This document shows positions 34,515 through 42,727 of a stretch of 64,000 nucleotides of DNA, piece after piece; within the stretch, counting starts at the first letter, position 1; each line of letters opens with the position of its first letter. The stretch is from assembly GCF_007829885.1 (NCBI RefSeq), contig NZ_VIWW01000001.1, positions 868,001 to 932,000 on the forward strand. Direction: 5' to 3'. A program made the translations under genes and the position numbers. The notes under the pieces are model-generated. The model did no database searches and was not told the DNA's origin. It was given only the letters and a program-made list of their open reading frames with translations. The DNA comes from Streptomyces brevispora (GTDB lineage Bacteria; Actinomycetota; Actinomycetes; Streptomycetales; Streptomycetaceae).

Positions 34515-37019
34515 TCAGTGGGCGTTGCGGACGGCGAGGGCGCGGCGCAGGTCGTCGATCTGGTCGGCGAGTTTGCGGCGCAGGGCAGGGATGAGTGCCT
34601 GGTCGGTGAGTGCTTGTTCGCCGAGGTGGAGGCTGTTGGCGTCGATGGCGTACGTGGGGAAGGCGCAGCGTCCGGTGGCTTCGGCGATGGCGGGGCCGCG
34701 GCGGACGGCGAGTGCGGTTGCTTCCGGGTAGAAGCGGGGGACGTAGTCGCTGACGAGGTCGGTCTGTTCGGGTTGCCAGAAGCCCTGTGCGGTGGCGATG
34801 AAGAGGTAGTTGGAGAGGCTGTCGTCGGTGAACATGGCCTGCCAGGCCGCGGCCTTGGCCTCGGGGGTGGGCAGGGCGGCGCGGCAGCGGGCGGCGCCTT
34901 CCTGGCCGGTGGCGCTGGGGTCCTGGTCGAGTTCGGCGGCAATGGTGGATTCGTCGACGGCGCCGAGGGCGGCGAGGCGGGTGAGGATGCGCCAGCGCAG
35001 TTCGGGGTCGAGTTCGGGTCCGCCGGGGACGGTGCCCTCGGTGAGCCAGCCGTGGATGGTGTCGGGCTGGGTGGCGGCGTGGATGAGGTGGCGGACGGCG
35101 ACGAGGCGGAGGCCGGGGTTGCTGCCGTCCTCGGTGCGGCGGATGAGGTCGCGGCACAGGGCGGTGAGGGTGCCGAGGGCGGCCGGGCGGTCTTCGGGGC
35201 GGAGGTAGCGTCCGGCGGCCTGGGTGTCGGCGAAGGTGAGGATGCTGTGGTGGACTGCGAGGTCGGTTTCGTGCGGGAGGTGGGTGCGGGCGGTGTCGAT
35301 GTAGGTGGTGGGGGCGAGTTCGCCGTCGCGGACCATGTCGCGGGCGGTGTTCCAGATGACGGCTCGGGTGAGTGCGTCGGGGATGCCGGAGAGGTTGCGC
35401 AGGGCGGTGTTCAAGGAGTCCGGGTCGAGGCGGACCTTGGCGTAGGTGAGGTCGTTGTCGTTGAGGACGACGAGGGCGGGGCGGCGGCCGGGGTGAGTGG
35501 TGGGGGTGTCGTCCTGGGGGATGCCGATTTCGAAGCGGTCGCGCAGGACGAGCCGGTCGGGGCCGGACTGGGTGTCGGGTGCGTGGTCGTAGGTGCCGAC
35601 GGCGATGCGGTGGGGGCGGCTGCCCTGGTGGTCGACGGTGAGGGACCAGGTGGTGTCTGTTTCGGTGATGTGTGAGGTGAGGGTGTCGACTCCGGTGGTG
35701 CGCAGCCACTGGTCGGCCCAGGCGTGGACGTCGCGGTCGGTGGCGGATGCGAGGTTGTCGATGAAGTCGGCGAGGGTGGCGTTGCCGAATTTGTGGCGGG
35801 CGAAGTGGGTGTTGATGCCGGCCAGGAAGTCCTTTTCGCCGAGCCAGGTGACGAGTTGGCGGAGGGCGGATGCGCCCTTGGCGTAGGAGATGCCGTCGAA
35901 GTTGAGCATCGCGGAGGCGGTGTCGGGGACGGCGGCCGGGTCGGGTGCGACGGGGTGGGTGGAGGGGCGTTGGTCGGCGTCGTAGCCCCAGCCCTTGCGG
36001 GCGAGGCCGAAGTCGACCCAGGTGTCGGTGAATCGGGTGGCTTCGGCGAGGGTCTGGTAGCCCATGTACTCGGCGAAGGACTCGTTGAGCCAGATGTCGT
36101 CCCACCAGGCGAGGGTGACGAGGTCGCCGAACCACATGTGGGCCATTTCGTGGGCGATGACCATGCCGCGGACCTGGCGCTCGGTGTCGGTGACGGCGGA
36201 GCGGTAGACGAATTCGTCGCGGAAGGTGACGAGGCCGGGGTTCTCCATGGCGCCCGCGTTGAATTCGGGGACGAAGGCCTGGTCGTAGGAGTCGAAGGGG
36301 TAGGGCTCGTCGAATTTTTCCTGGAACCGGTCGAAGCAGGCGCGGGTGATGTCGAAGATCTCGTCGGCGTCGGTGTCGAGGTGGGCGGCGAGGGATCGGC
36401 GGCAGTGGATGCCGAAGGGCAGTCCGGCGTGTTCGGTGGTCACGGAGTGCCAGGGGCCGGCGGCGACGGCGACGAGGTAGGTGGAGATCGGTGGTGTGGG
36501 AGCGATGGTCCAGCGGCCGTTCCCGGTGTGCTGGGCGGTGCCGTTGCCGAGGACGGTCCAGCCTTCGGGGGCGGTGACGGTGAGGGCGAAGACGGATTTG
36601 AGGTCGGGCTGGTCGAATGCGGCGAAGACGCGCTGGACGTCTTCCATGAAGAGCTGGGTGTAGACGTAGGTCTCGTTGTCCGTGGGGTCGGTGAAGCGGT
36701 GCATGCCTTCGCCGGTGCGGGAGTAGTGCATGGCGGCGTCGACGCGGAGTTCGTGTTCACCGCTGGTCAGGGCGGTGAGTGGGAACCGGTTGCCGTCGAG
36801 GTCCGCGGGGTCGAGAGGGTGCCCGTCGAGGCTGATCGAGCGCAGGGTGGCGGGCTTGATCTCGACGAAGGTGTCACCGTCCGTGAGAGCGGTGAACCGG
36901 ATGAGGGTGTGGGAGTCGAAGGTCTCCTCCCCCGCGGTCAGATCGAGATCGACCGTGTACCGCTGTACGTCGAGGAACTGGGCTCGGGTCTGCGCTTCGT
37001 CGCGCATCAGTACGGACAT
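34515..37019 (-). CDS. pepN: Aminopeptidase N
   Basis: An 834-residue M1-family zinc aminopeptidase, which removes N-terminal residues from peptides in the cytosol. The substrate N-terminus motif is GAMEN (in FNAGAMENPGLVTFRDE). The zinc site is HEMAHMWFGDLVT with the distal Glu in NESFAEYMGYQ. Upstream is the M1 beta-domain (RYTVDLDLTAGEETFDSHTLIRF), and downstream the ERAP1-like C-terminal helical domain. All catalytic residues look intact and the length is normal. It starts at the ATG at 37019. The 289-bp region before it contains tandem repeats. Confidence 0.96.
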   Translation of the reverse strand: MSVLMRDEAQTRAQFLDVQRYTVDLDLTAGEETFDSHTLIRFTALTDGDTFVEIKPATLRSISLDGHPLDPADLDGNRFPLTALTSGEHELRVDAAMHYSRTGEGMHRFTDPTDNETYVYTQLFMEDVQRVFAAFDQPDLKSVFALTVTAPEGWTVLGNGTAQHTGNGRWTIAPTPPISTYLVAVAAGPWHSVTTEHAGLPFGIHCRRSLAAHLDTDADEIFDITRACFDRFQEKFDEPYPFDSYDQAFVPEFNAGAMENPGLVTFRDEFVYRSAVTDTERQVRGMVIAHEMAHMWFGDLVTLAWWDDIWLNESFAEYMGYQTLAEATRFTDTWVDFGLARKGWGYDADQRPSTHPVAPDPAAVPDTASAMLNFDGISYAKGASALRQLVTWLGEKDFLAGINTHFARHKFGNATLADFIDNLASATDRDVHAWADQWLRTTGVDTLTSHITETDTTWSLTVDHQGSRPHRIAVGTYDHAPDTQSGPDRLVLRDRFEIGIPQDDTPTTHPGRRPALVVLNDNDLTYAKVRLDPDSLNTALRNLSGIPDALTRAVIWNTARDMVRDGELAPTTYIDTARTHLPHETDLAVHHSILTFADTQAAGRYLRPEDRPAALGTLTALCRDLIRRTEDGSNPGLRLVAVRHLIHAATQPDTIHGWLTEGTVPGGPELDPELRWRILTRLAALGAVDESTIAAELDQDPSATGQEGAARCRAALPTPEAKAAAWQAMFTDDSLSNYLFIATAQGFWQPEQTDLVSDYVPRFYPEATALAVRRGPAIAEATGRCAFPTYAIDANSLHLGEQALTDQALIPALRRKLADQIDDLRRALAVRNAH

Positions 37020-37208
37020 GCGCCCATGCTGCCGTATGCGGTGTGCGGGGTGCAGTCGGGTTTCGCGCTGGGCTGAGTGGTTCGGCGAGGAGCGTGGGAT
37101 GGTGCGCTCACCTGCGCGGTCCGGGTTGGCGGCGGAGGCCGGTGCCGCTCACGCCGCCGCTCACGCCGCAGCTCTCGCCACCGCTCTCACCGCCGCTTGA
37201 GCGGTGGG

Positions 37209-37325
37209 GCAGCGCTCATGCCCCGTACCGGTGCGGGGGCAGGGATCATGCCCCGTACCGGTCGCAGGGGCAGCGCTCACGCCCCCGTACCAGTCGCGGG
37301 AACAGCGCTCACGCCCCCGCGACGC
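37209..37325. repeat. Four imperfect 30-31-bp tandem repeats
   Basis: Units start near 37209, 37239, 37270 and 37301. They share the core CGCTCAtGCCCCcGTACCgGTCGCgGG with substitutions. A shorter GCTCACGCCGCC-type repeat precedes them (37145-37200). They lie between pepN and the chorismate mutase gene in non-coding DNA and are probably slippage-derived. Confidence 0.7.
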
Positions 37326-37644
37326 CCGTCCCGTTCGCCGATTCGTCAGCGATGCGTTCGTGGTGGCGGATGACCTCGGCCACGATGAAGTTCAGCAGCT
37401 TCTCGGCGAACGCCGGGTCCAGGTGGGCGCTCTCCGCAAGTTGGCGCAGCCGGGCGATCTGGCGGCTCTCGCGGTCCGGGTCGGCCGGGGGGAGGTGGTG
37501 GGCGGCCTTGAGGTGGCCCACCTGCTGGGTGCACTTGAAGCGCTCGGCGAGCATGTGGACAACAGCCGCGTCGATGTTGTCGATGCTCTGGCGCAGCTGG
37601 TTCAGTTCGGCGCGTACGGACTCGTCGATGTCGCTCGTGGTCAT
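37309..37644 (-). CDS. AroQ-type chorismate mutase
   Basis: A 111-residue all-helical chorismate mutase, which converts chorismate to prephenate for phenylalanine and tyrosine synthesis. The family pattern ELNQLRQSIDNIDAAVVHMLAERFKCTQQVGHLKAAHHLPPADPDRE is present, with Arg, Lys and Glu residues in the expected active-site positions. LLNFIVAEVIRHHERIA closes the domain. It is cytosolic with no signal. It starts at the ATG at 37644, 25 bp after the stop of the AraC gene on the same strand, so the two may be co-transcribed. The last codons run into the tandem-repeat region. Confidence 0.9.
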   Translation of the reverse strand: MTTSDIDESVRAELNQLRQSIDNIDAAVVHMLAERFKCTQQVGHLKAAHHLPPADPDRESRQIARLRQLAESAHLDPAFAEKLLNFIVAEVIRHHERIADESANGTGVAGA

Positions 37645-37669
37645 GGTCAGCGAGCTTAGACCGAGCGGG

Positions 37670-38548
37670 CTACGGAATGATGGTCGGCGGGTGGTCCTGG
37701 TCGGGCACGCGGTCGCTCCAGCCGCCGGGCACGCTGCGTCCCTGCTGTTCGCGGAAGCGGACCGGGGCCGTGCCGACGCGGCGGGCGAACAGTCGGGAGA
37801 AGTACGCCGGATCGTCGTACCCGACGCGGCGGGCGACGGCCGCGACCGGCAGATCGCTGGTGGCGAGGAGTTCCTTGGCGCGGCCGAGTCTGATGCCGAG
37901 GAGGTAGTCCTTGGGGCTGCAGCCCGCGCCGCGGCGGACGGCCGTGCGCAGTTCGGCGGGTGTCATGCCGTGCCGGGCGGCGTGTTCGGCGACGGAGAGT
38001 GGCTGGAACGCGTCCCGGGTCAGAGCCTGGAGTACCGGGTCGCCGTCGGGGCTGACGTCGGCGCGGGCCCGGCGCAGTGCGACTAGCAGTTCGTGGACGG
38101 CCGCGCCGGTCTCGACCTCCAGCAGGGGGTTTCCGCGCCGCGCCGCTCGTACGATGCGGCCGATGGCGGCCCGGGGTGCCGCCGTGTCGGAGAGCGGGAC
38201 GAGGGGGCGGTCCGGCTCGATGTAGCCGAGTTCGGTGTAGGTGGTGGTGGCGGGGCCGGCGAAGTCGACGAAGCTCTCGTCCCAGCCGGTGGCCGGGTCG
38301 GCGCCGTAGTGGTGGGGGGTGCCGGGGGTCAGCCAGATCAGGCTGGGCCCGGTGACCGGTATCCGTCGCCCGTCGGGTCCGGCGAACCATCCGCTGCCCG
38401 AGTTGATGACCACGGCGACGTGGTGGTCCAGGGTGCGGGGGCCGACGGTGGGCAGTGCGCCGTGCTGGAGGCCCACGCCGAGGCAGACGAGGCCGAGGCG
38501 GTGGTGGAGCGGACTCGGGGTGAAGAAGCGCATCCAGGTGTGGTACAT
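37670..38548 (-). CDS. AraC-family transcriptional regulator
   Basis: A 292-residue AraC regulator. The N-terminal half is a cupin sugar-sensing domain (LDHHVAVVINSGSGWFAGPDG, then LIWLTPGTPHHYG). The C-terminal half (about 185-275) has two HTH units: SVAEHAARHGMTPAELRTAVRRGAGCSPKDYLLGIRLGRAKELL and AAVARRVGYDDPAYFSRLFARRVGTAPVRFRE. The ATG at 38548 follows GGGAGCGAAG. It is divergent from a GH35 beta-galactosidase gene, and regularly spaced repeats lie between them (38581-38631), so it very likely regulates that gene in response to a galactoside. Confidence 0.9.
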   Translation of the reverse strand: MYHTWMRFFTPSPLHHRLGLVCLGVGLQHGALPTVGPRTLDHHVAVVINSGSGWFAGPDGRRIPVTGPSLIWLTPGTPHHYGADPATGWDESFVDFAGPATTTYTELGYIEPDRPLVPLSDTAAPRAAIGRIVRAARRGNPLLEVETGAAVHELLVALRRARADVSPDGDPVLQALTRDAFQPLSVAEHAARHGMTPAELRTAVRRGAGCSPKDYLLGIRLGRAKELLATSDLPVAAVARRVGYDDPAYFSRLFARRVGTAPVRFREQQGRSVPGGWSDRVPDQDHPPTIIP

Positions 38549-38580
38549 CGGTCTTCGCTCCCCCGGTCCCCGTGTCGTTG

Positions 38581-38631
38581 CTCCGACAGCGGTGTGTTGC
38601 GTCCAAACAGCAATGATCTTTGTCCATGGAC
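38581..38631 (+). promoter_or_regulatory. Regularly spaced AraC-type half-sites
   Basis: CTCCGACAGC starts at 38581, GTCCAAACAG at 38601 and GTCCATGGAC at 38622. These related elements are spaced 20-21 bases apart, two helical turns, on one strand, and the last is also a palindrome. This is the usual layout of AraC operators upstream of the beta-galactosidase gene. Confidence 0.5.
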
Positions 38632-38769
38632 CGGCCGCACGCCAGGGGGTGAGGCTGGGTCGCGACATTCCTCCCGGGTTCGCCCGCTCCGTCACCGGTG
38701 CCGCTTTCGGCCGGTACCGGTTCGCGGTGCGTGCTGCCCGGACCGCCCGCACAGGAGAGAACGAGCACG

Positions 38770-40584
38770 ATGGCTGACTTCACGGTGGGCGATGACGACC
38801 ACTTCCGGCTCGACGGGCGGCCCGTACGGCTGCTGTCGGGCGCCCTGCACTACTTCCGGGTGCACGAGGCGCAGTGGGATCACCGGTTGTCGATGCTGAG
38901 GGCGATGGGCCTGAACTGTGTCGAGACGTATGTGCCGTGGAATCTTCATGAGCCGCAGCCGGGCCGGTTCCGGGACGTGGCGGCGCTCGGCCGTTTCCTG
39001 GACGCGGCGCAGCGGGCCGGTCTGTGGGCGATCGTCCGTCCGGGACCGTACATCTGCGCGGAGTGGGAGAACGGTGGTCTGCCGGTCTGGGTGACCGGGC
39101 GGTTCGGCCGGCGGGTGCGGACGCGTGATGCGGGTTATCTGGACGCGGTGCGGGGGTGGTTCGCCGAGTTGCTGCCTCAGGTCGTGGAGCGGCAGGCCGA
39201 CCGCGGTGGCCCGGTGATCATGGTGCAGGCGGAGAACGAGTACGGGAGTTACGGCACCGATCAGGTGTACCTGGGCCGGGTGGCCGCGATGCTCGGTGAG
39301 TGCGGTGTGAGTGTTCCGCTGTTCACTTCCGACGGGCCGGAGGATCACATGCTCACGGGTGGTTCGGTGCCCGGTCTGCTCGCCACGGCGAACTTCGGGT
39401 CGGGGGCGCGCGAGGCGTTCCGGGTGCTCCGGCGTCATCAGGGCGCGGGTCCGCTGATGTGCATGGAGTTCTGGTGCGGTTGGTTCGAGCACTGGGGCAC
39501 GCCGCCGGTCGTGAGTGATCCGGTGCGGGCCGCCAGGGCTTTGCGGGAGATCCTGGAGTGCGGCGCGTCGGTCAACATCTATATGGCGCACGGTGGGACG
39601 AACTTCGGTGGCTGGGCGGGTGCCAACCGTGCGGGTCCGCTTCATGACCAGGGTCTTCAGCCGACGGTGACGTCGTACGACTACGACGCGCCGATCGACG
39701 AGTACGGGCGGCCCACGGAGAAGTTCTGGTTGTTCCGGGAGGTTCTCGCCGAGTACGCGGACGGGCCGCTGCCGGAGTTGCCGGCCGAGCCCGCCGGACT
39801 CGCGGCTCCGCTGCGGGCCGCGCTGAGCGAATGGGCACCGCTCCCGGACGTCATGGAGGTGCTCGGCGAGGAGGAGCAGCCGGAGTCGGGCATGCCGCCC
39901 ACGTTCGAGGAGCTGGGCGTGGACCGGGGTCTGGTGCGCTACCGGGTCGATGTCCCGGGTCCCCGTCGGCCGTACACGTTGGGGGTGTCGGGTCTGAGGG
40001 ACCGGGCGGTGGTGTACGTGGACGGGGGCCGCAGGGGTGTTCTGTGCGAGGAGGACGGTGCTCTCGAGGAGCCGGTGTCCGGGCCCGCCGAGGTCGAGTT
40101 GTGGGTGGAGTCGCTGGGGCGGGTCAACTACGGGCCGCGGCTGGGTGAGGCGAAGGGGATCACCGGGGGGGTGCTGCACGAGCGCCAGTATCTGCACGGT
40201 GTACGGGCGCGGGCGCTGCGGCTCGACGCGTTCGAGGGTCCGGCGGGGGTGGCCGGTGTCCCGTTCGTGCCGGTCGACGGGTCCGGGCGCGGCGGCTTGT
40301 ACCGGGGGTTCTTCGAGGTCGCGGATGCGGGCGGTACCGGGCACGCGGGTCTTGAACTGCCGGGCTGGACGCGTGGTTTCGTCTGGGTGAACGGGTTCTG
40401 CCTGGGGCGGTACTGGTCGGCGGGGCCGCAGCGGACCCTGTATGTGCCGGGTCCGGTGTTGCGGGACGGTGTGAACGAGGTGTGGGTGCTGGAGGTGGAG
40501 GGCGCGGGTGCGCCGTACGTGGGGCTGGGGCCGGGGCCGGCGTCGCGGGCCGCTGCCGGTGTCCCGGAGGTGGCGGGCGCCTGA
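38770..40584 (+). CDS. GH35 beta-galactosidase
   Basis: A 604-residue family GH35 beta-galactosidase that removes terminal beta-galactose residues. The N-terminal TIM barrel has FRLDGRPVRLLSGALHYFRV, GLNCVETYVPWNLHEPQPG and IVRPGPYICAEWENGGLP. The acid/base is Glu157 in AENEYGSYG and the nucleophile is Glu233 in CMEFWCGWFEHWG. YMAHGGTNFGGWAGAN follows. The C-terminal part (about 380-595) contains the jelly-roll domains, with RGFVWVNGFCLGRYWSAGPQRTLYVPG. There is no signal peptide, so it is intracellular and needs imported substrate. The ATG at 38770 follows GGAGAG. It is probably under the divergent AraC regulator. Confidence 0.93.
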   Translation: MADFTVGDDDHFRLDGRPVRLLSGALHYFRVHEAQWDHRLSMLRAMGLNCVETYVPWNLHEPQPGRFRDVAALGRFLDAAQRAGLWAIVRPGPYICAEWENGGLPVWVTGRFGRRVRTRDAGYLDAVRGWFAELLPQVVERQADRGGPVIMVQAENEYGSYGTDQVYLGRVAAMLGECGVSVPLFTSDGPEDHMLTGGSVPGLLATANFGSGAREAFRVLRRHQGAGPLMCMEFWCGWFEHWGTPPVVSDPVRAARALREILECGASVNIYMAHGGTNFGGWAGANRAGPLHDQGLQPTVTSYDYDAPIDEYGRPTEKFWLFREVLAEYADGPLPELPAEPAGLAAPLRAALSEWAPLPDVMEVLGEEEQPESGMPPTFEELGVDRGLVRYRVDVPGPRRPYTLGVSGLRDRAVVYVDGGRRGVLCEEDGALEEPVSGPAEVELWVESLGRVNYGPRLGEAKGITGGVLHERQYLHGVRARALRLDAFEGPAGVAGVPFVPVDGSGRGGLYRGFFEVADAGGTGHAGLELPGWTRGFVWVNGFCLGRYWSAGPQRTLYVPGPVLRDGVNEVWVLEVEGAGAPYVGLGPGPASRAAAGVPEVAGA

Positions 40585-40652
40585 CGCCGGGCCGCTCGGT
40601 GCCGCCCCCGCTACAGTGGGCGGAGCCAAGTGGTAGGGACGGGAGTGAGGGT

Positions 40653-41561
40653 GTGAGTGACGGCCCCCATGGCAGTCCGGTGGTGCACGGCTTCCCGCAC
40701 CTGGCCACCGTCCGGTCGGCGATCACGGCGCTGTACCGGCGGCTGTCGTACGACGGTGTCCACCGTTTCGCGCCGAGTCTTCTCCCCGCCGATGCCGCGT
40801 TCGCCGATTCGGACGATCTGCATCTCGGTGCGCAGCGCGTGGCGCGGGCGATGGTGCAGCATCTGCGTCTGCCGGACGCCCGGATGATCGTGGCGTTCCG
40901 TGCGATGGAGCATGCGGGAAGTGTCGAACTCGCGGCCGGTCCGGAGTACTTCATCGAGCTCAACGACCGTTTCCGCACCCATCGCAGGGATATCGGTGCC
41001 GCGCTGTCGCACGAGGTCATGCATGTGCTGCTGCACCGGCTGGGTCTCGAGTTCCCGGGGACCCGCGACAACGAGATCCTGACCGACACCGCGGCGGCGT
41101 ATCTGGGGGCGGGCTGGCTGCTGCTGGACGCGTTCCGGGAGGACGCGACGTCCAGTCAGAAGCTCGGCTACCTCACGCCTGAGGAGTTCGGGTACGTGCT
41201 GGCCAAGCGGGCGCTCGCGTTCGATGAGGACCCCTCGCCGTGGTTCACCAGTCCGCAGGCGTGCACGGCGTACACGAAGGGCCGGGCGCAGGCCCTGCGC
41301 GACAACGTGCAGCCGCCGTTGACGGCCGCCGGCTGGGCGGGCCGTCGCCGGTACGCCAAGGACCGGCGGTACGCGCAGGACCATCCCGGTGCGGGCGCGG
41401 CGCCGGGTCCCGAGGCCTCGTACACGTTCGAGAGCACCGGGGACGGGCTCCGGGTCGCGTTCTCGTGCCCAACCTGCCTTCAGCGCAACGGGGTTCCGGT
41501 GCGGGGCCGGGTTCGGGCCCGGTGCGCGCTGTGCCGTACGGTGCTGGACTGCACGACTTGA
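40653..41561 (+). CDS. HEVMH zinc metallopeptidase-like protein with C-terminal zinc ribbon
   Basis: A 302-residue protein. A gluzincin motif HEVMHVLLHRLG lies near residue 118, and a second acidic site DNEILTDTAAAYLG follows, as in minimal zinc peptidases. The middle region resembles proteins annotated as M48-like or unknown. The last 40 residues contain FSCPTCLQRNGVPV...VRARCALCRTVLDC, a four-Cys zinc ribbon. No signal or membrane helix is seen, so it should be cytosolic. The GTG at 40653 follows GGGAGTGAGGG. It is followed 52 bp later by an ankyrin protein gene, a possible partner. Function unknown. Confidence 0.75.
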   Translation: MSDGPHGSPVVHGFPHLATVRSAITALYRRLSYDGVHRFAPSLLPADAAFADSDDLHLGAQRVARAMVQHLRLPDARMIVAFRAMEHAGSVELAAGPEYFIELNDRFRTHRRDIGAALSHEVMHVLLHRLGLEFPGTRDNEILTDTAAAYLGAGWLLLDAFREDATSSQKLGYLTPEEFGYVLAKRALAFDEDPSPWFTSPQACTAYTKGRAQALRDNVQPPLTAAGWAGRRRYAKDRRYAQDHPGAGAAPGPEASYTFESTGDGLRVAFSCPTCLQRNGVPVRGRVRARCALCRTVLDCTT

Positions 41562-41612
41562 GGTGGCGCCGCCCGCAACGGGCTGTGGTGCGAAACGTAT
41601 TACAGTCGAAAT

Positions 41613-42593
41613 GTGACGGAAGATCCGATGTCGGAGGCGGCGGGCGGGCTGAGCCTGTTCGATGCGTTGTACGAGGGCGATGATGCCGTCGTACGGCTGC
41701 TCCGGGCCGGTGTGCCCGCCGAGTCGTCCGACGAGAACGGTGCGAGCGCGCTCTACCTGGCGGCGGTCTCGGACCGGCCGGGTGTGGTGCGGGTGCTGCT
41801 CGCGGCGGGCGCGGATCCCGACCGGGCCTGCGGGCCCGAGTCGGGCGATCTGCCGATCTGCGGGGCGGCGTGCGGCGGTCACACCGAGGTGGTCGAGGCG
41901 CTGCTGGCTGCCGGGGCCCGGCCGGACCTGCCCGAGCAGTTCGGGTTCACGGCGCTGCGCTGGGCGGTGGGGCTGGGCCATGCGCAAACCGCGCGGACGC
42001 TGCTCGCCCATGGCGCGGACCCCTGTCTGCCGGGCCCCGAGGGCGAGTCGCCACTGGTCCTGGCCACCCGGCGGGGTTCGCTGGAGACGGTACGGGCGCT
42101 GCTGCGGCACGGTGCGGGAGCGCCGCGGGGGGCGCTGGAGGAGGCGCTCGCCGAGGCGCTGCGCGTGCTGGACGTGGACCTGGAGCAGGAGATGCGCGGC
42201 GGTCTGCGGGATGCCTACGGGGACACGGACGCGCACCAGGTCTCGGTGCGGCGTGACGTGGCCGACGGCGGGGAGACGCTGACGGTCGAACTGGTGCGGG
42301 ACGGGGAGCCCTTCGCGGGACAGGACCGGCAGACGGGGCACGGCGCGATCGCCACGCTCCTGGAGACCGAGCTGGGGCTCCTGGCCCCGTTCGAGGAGTT
42401 GGCGCGGCGTGCGTTGCGGTCCGGGAGCCCGGAGCTGGACAACTGGCACGCGTCGGCGGAGGCGCTGCGCGAGCGCGGCGACGAGGAGACGCGGCAGGCG
42501 GCGGCCGCGTGGTGTGTGAGCGGTGACCCGTCGCGGCGGGCGTTCGGCGCGGACGTACTGGCGAGGCTGGGGGCACCCGTGCCGCGCCTTTGA
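41613..42593 (+). CDS. Ankyrin-repeat protein
   Basis: A 326-residue cytosolic protein. Residues 15-180 form about five ankyrin repeats (SLFDALYEGDDAVVRLLRAGVP, ALYLAAVSDRPGVVRVLLAAGADPD, PICGAACGGHTEVVEALLAAGARPD, ALRWAVGLGHAQTARTLLAHGADPC and PLVLATRRGSLETVRALLRHG). The C-terminal 140 residues are helical and acidic with no recognised family. Ankyrin repeats bind protein partners. The start is either the GTG at 41613 or the ATG at 41628, which has GGAAGAT upstream. The gene follows the zinc peptidase-like gene closely. Confidence 0.8.
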   Translation: MTEDPMSEAAGGLSLFDALYEGDDAVVRLLRAGVPAESSDENGASALYLAAVSDRPGVVRVLLAAGADPDRACGPESGDLPICGAACGGHTEVVEALLAAGARPDLPEQFGFTALRWAVGLGHAQTARTLLAHGADPCLPGPEGESPLVLATRRGSLETVRALLRHGAGAPRGALEEALAEALRVLDVDLEQEMRGGLRDAYGDTDAHQVSVRRDVADGGETLTVELVRDGEPFAGQDRQTGHGAIATLLETELGLLAPFEELARRALRSGSPELDNWHASAEALRERGDEETRQAAAAWCVSGDPSRRAFGADVLARLGAPVPRL

Positions 42594-42615
42594 CCGGCCC
42601 CGGTCTGCGGTATCG

Positions 42616-42715
42616 GGCCCGTCCGGCGCACGGACAGGCCCGTCCGGCGTTCGGGAACGGGAGTGTCACCCGGGCGCACCCGGCTGACGCTCCGTCCTCG
42701 AACACCGGACGGGCC
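42616..42715. repeat. Direct and inverted copies of GGCCCGTCCGG
   Basis: GGCCCGTCCGG occurs at 42616-42626 and 42637-42647, and its inverse CCGGACGGGCC at 42705-42715. The copies can form a long hairpin between the convergent ankyrin and DEAD-box genes and probably end both transcripts. The same core appears at 11017-11051 and, in part, at 63927-63960. Confidence 0.6.
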
Positions 42716-42727
42716 GAGAACGACCTG

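Noticed and set aside
37209..37325. CRISPR-like array
   Set aside because: Units are adjacent with no unique spacers and there are no cas genes.
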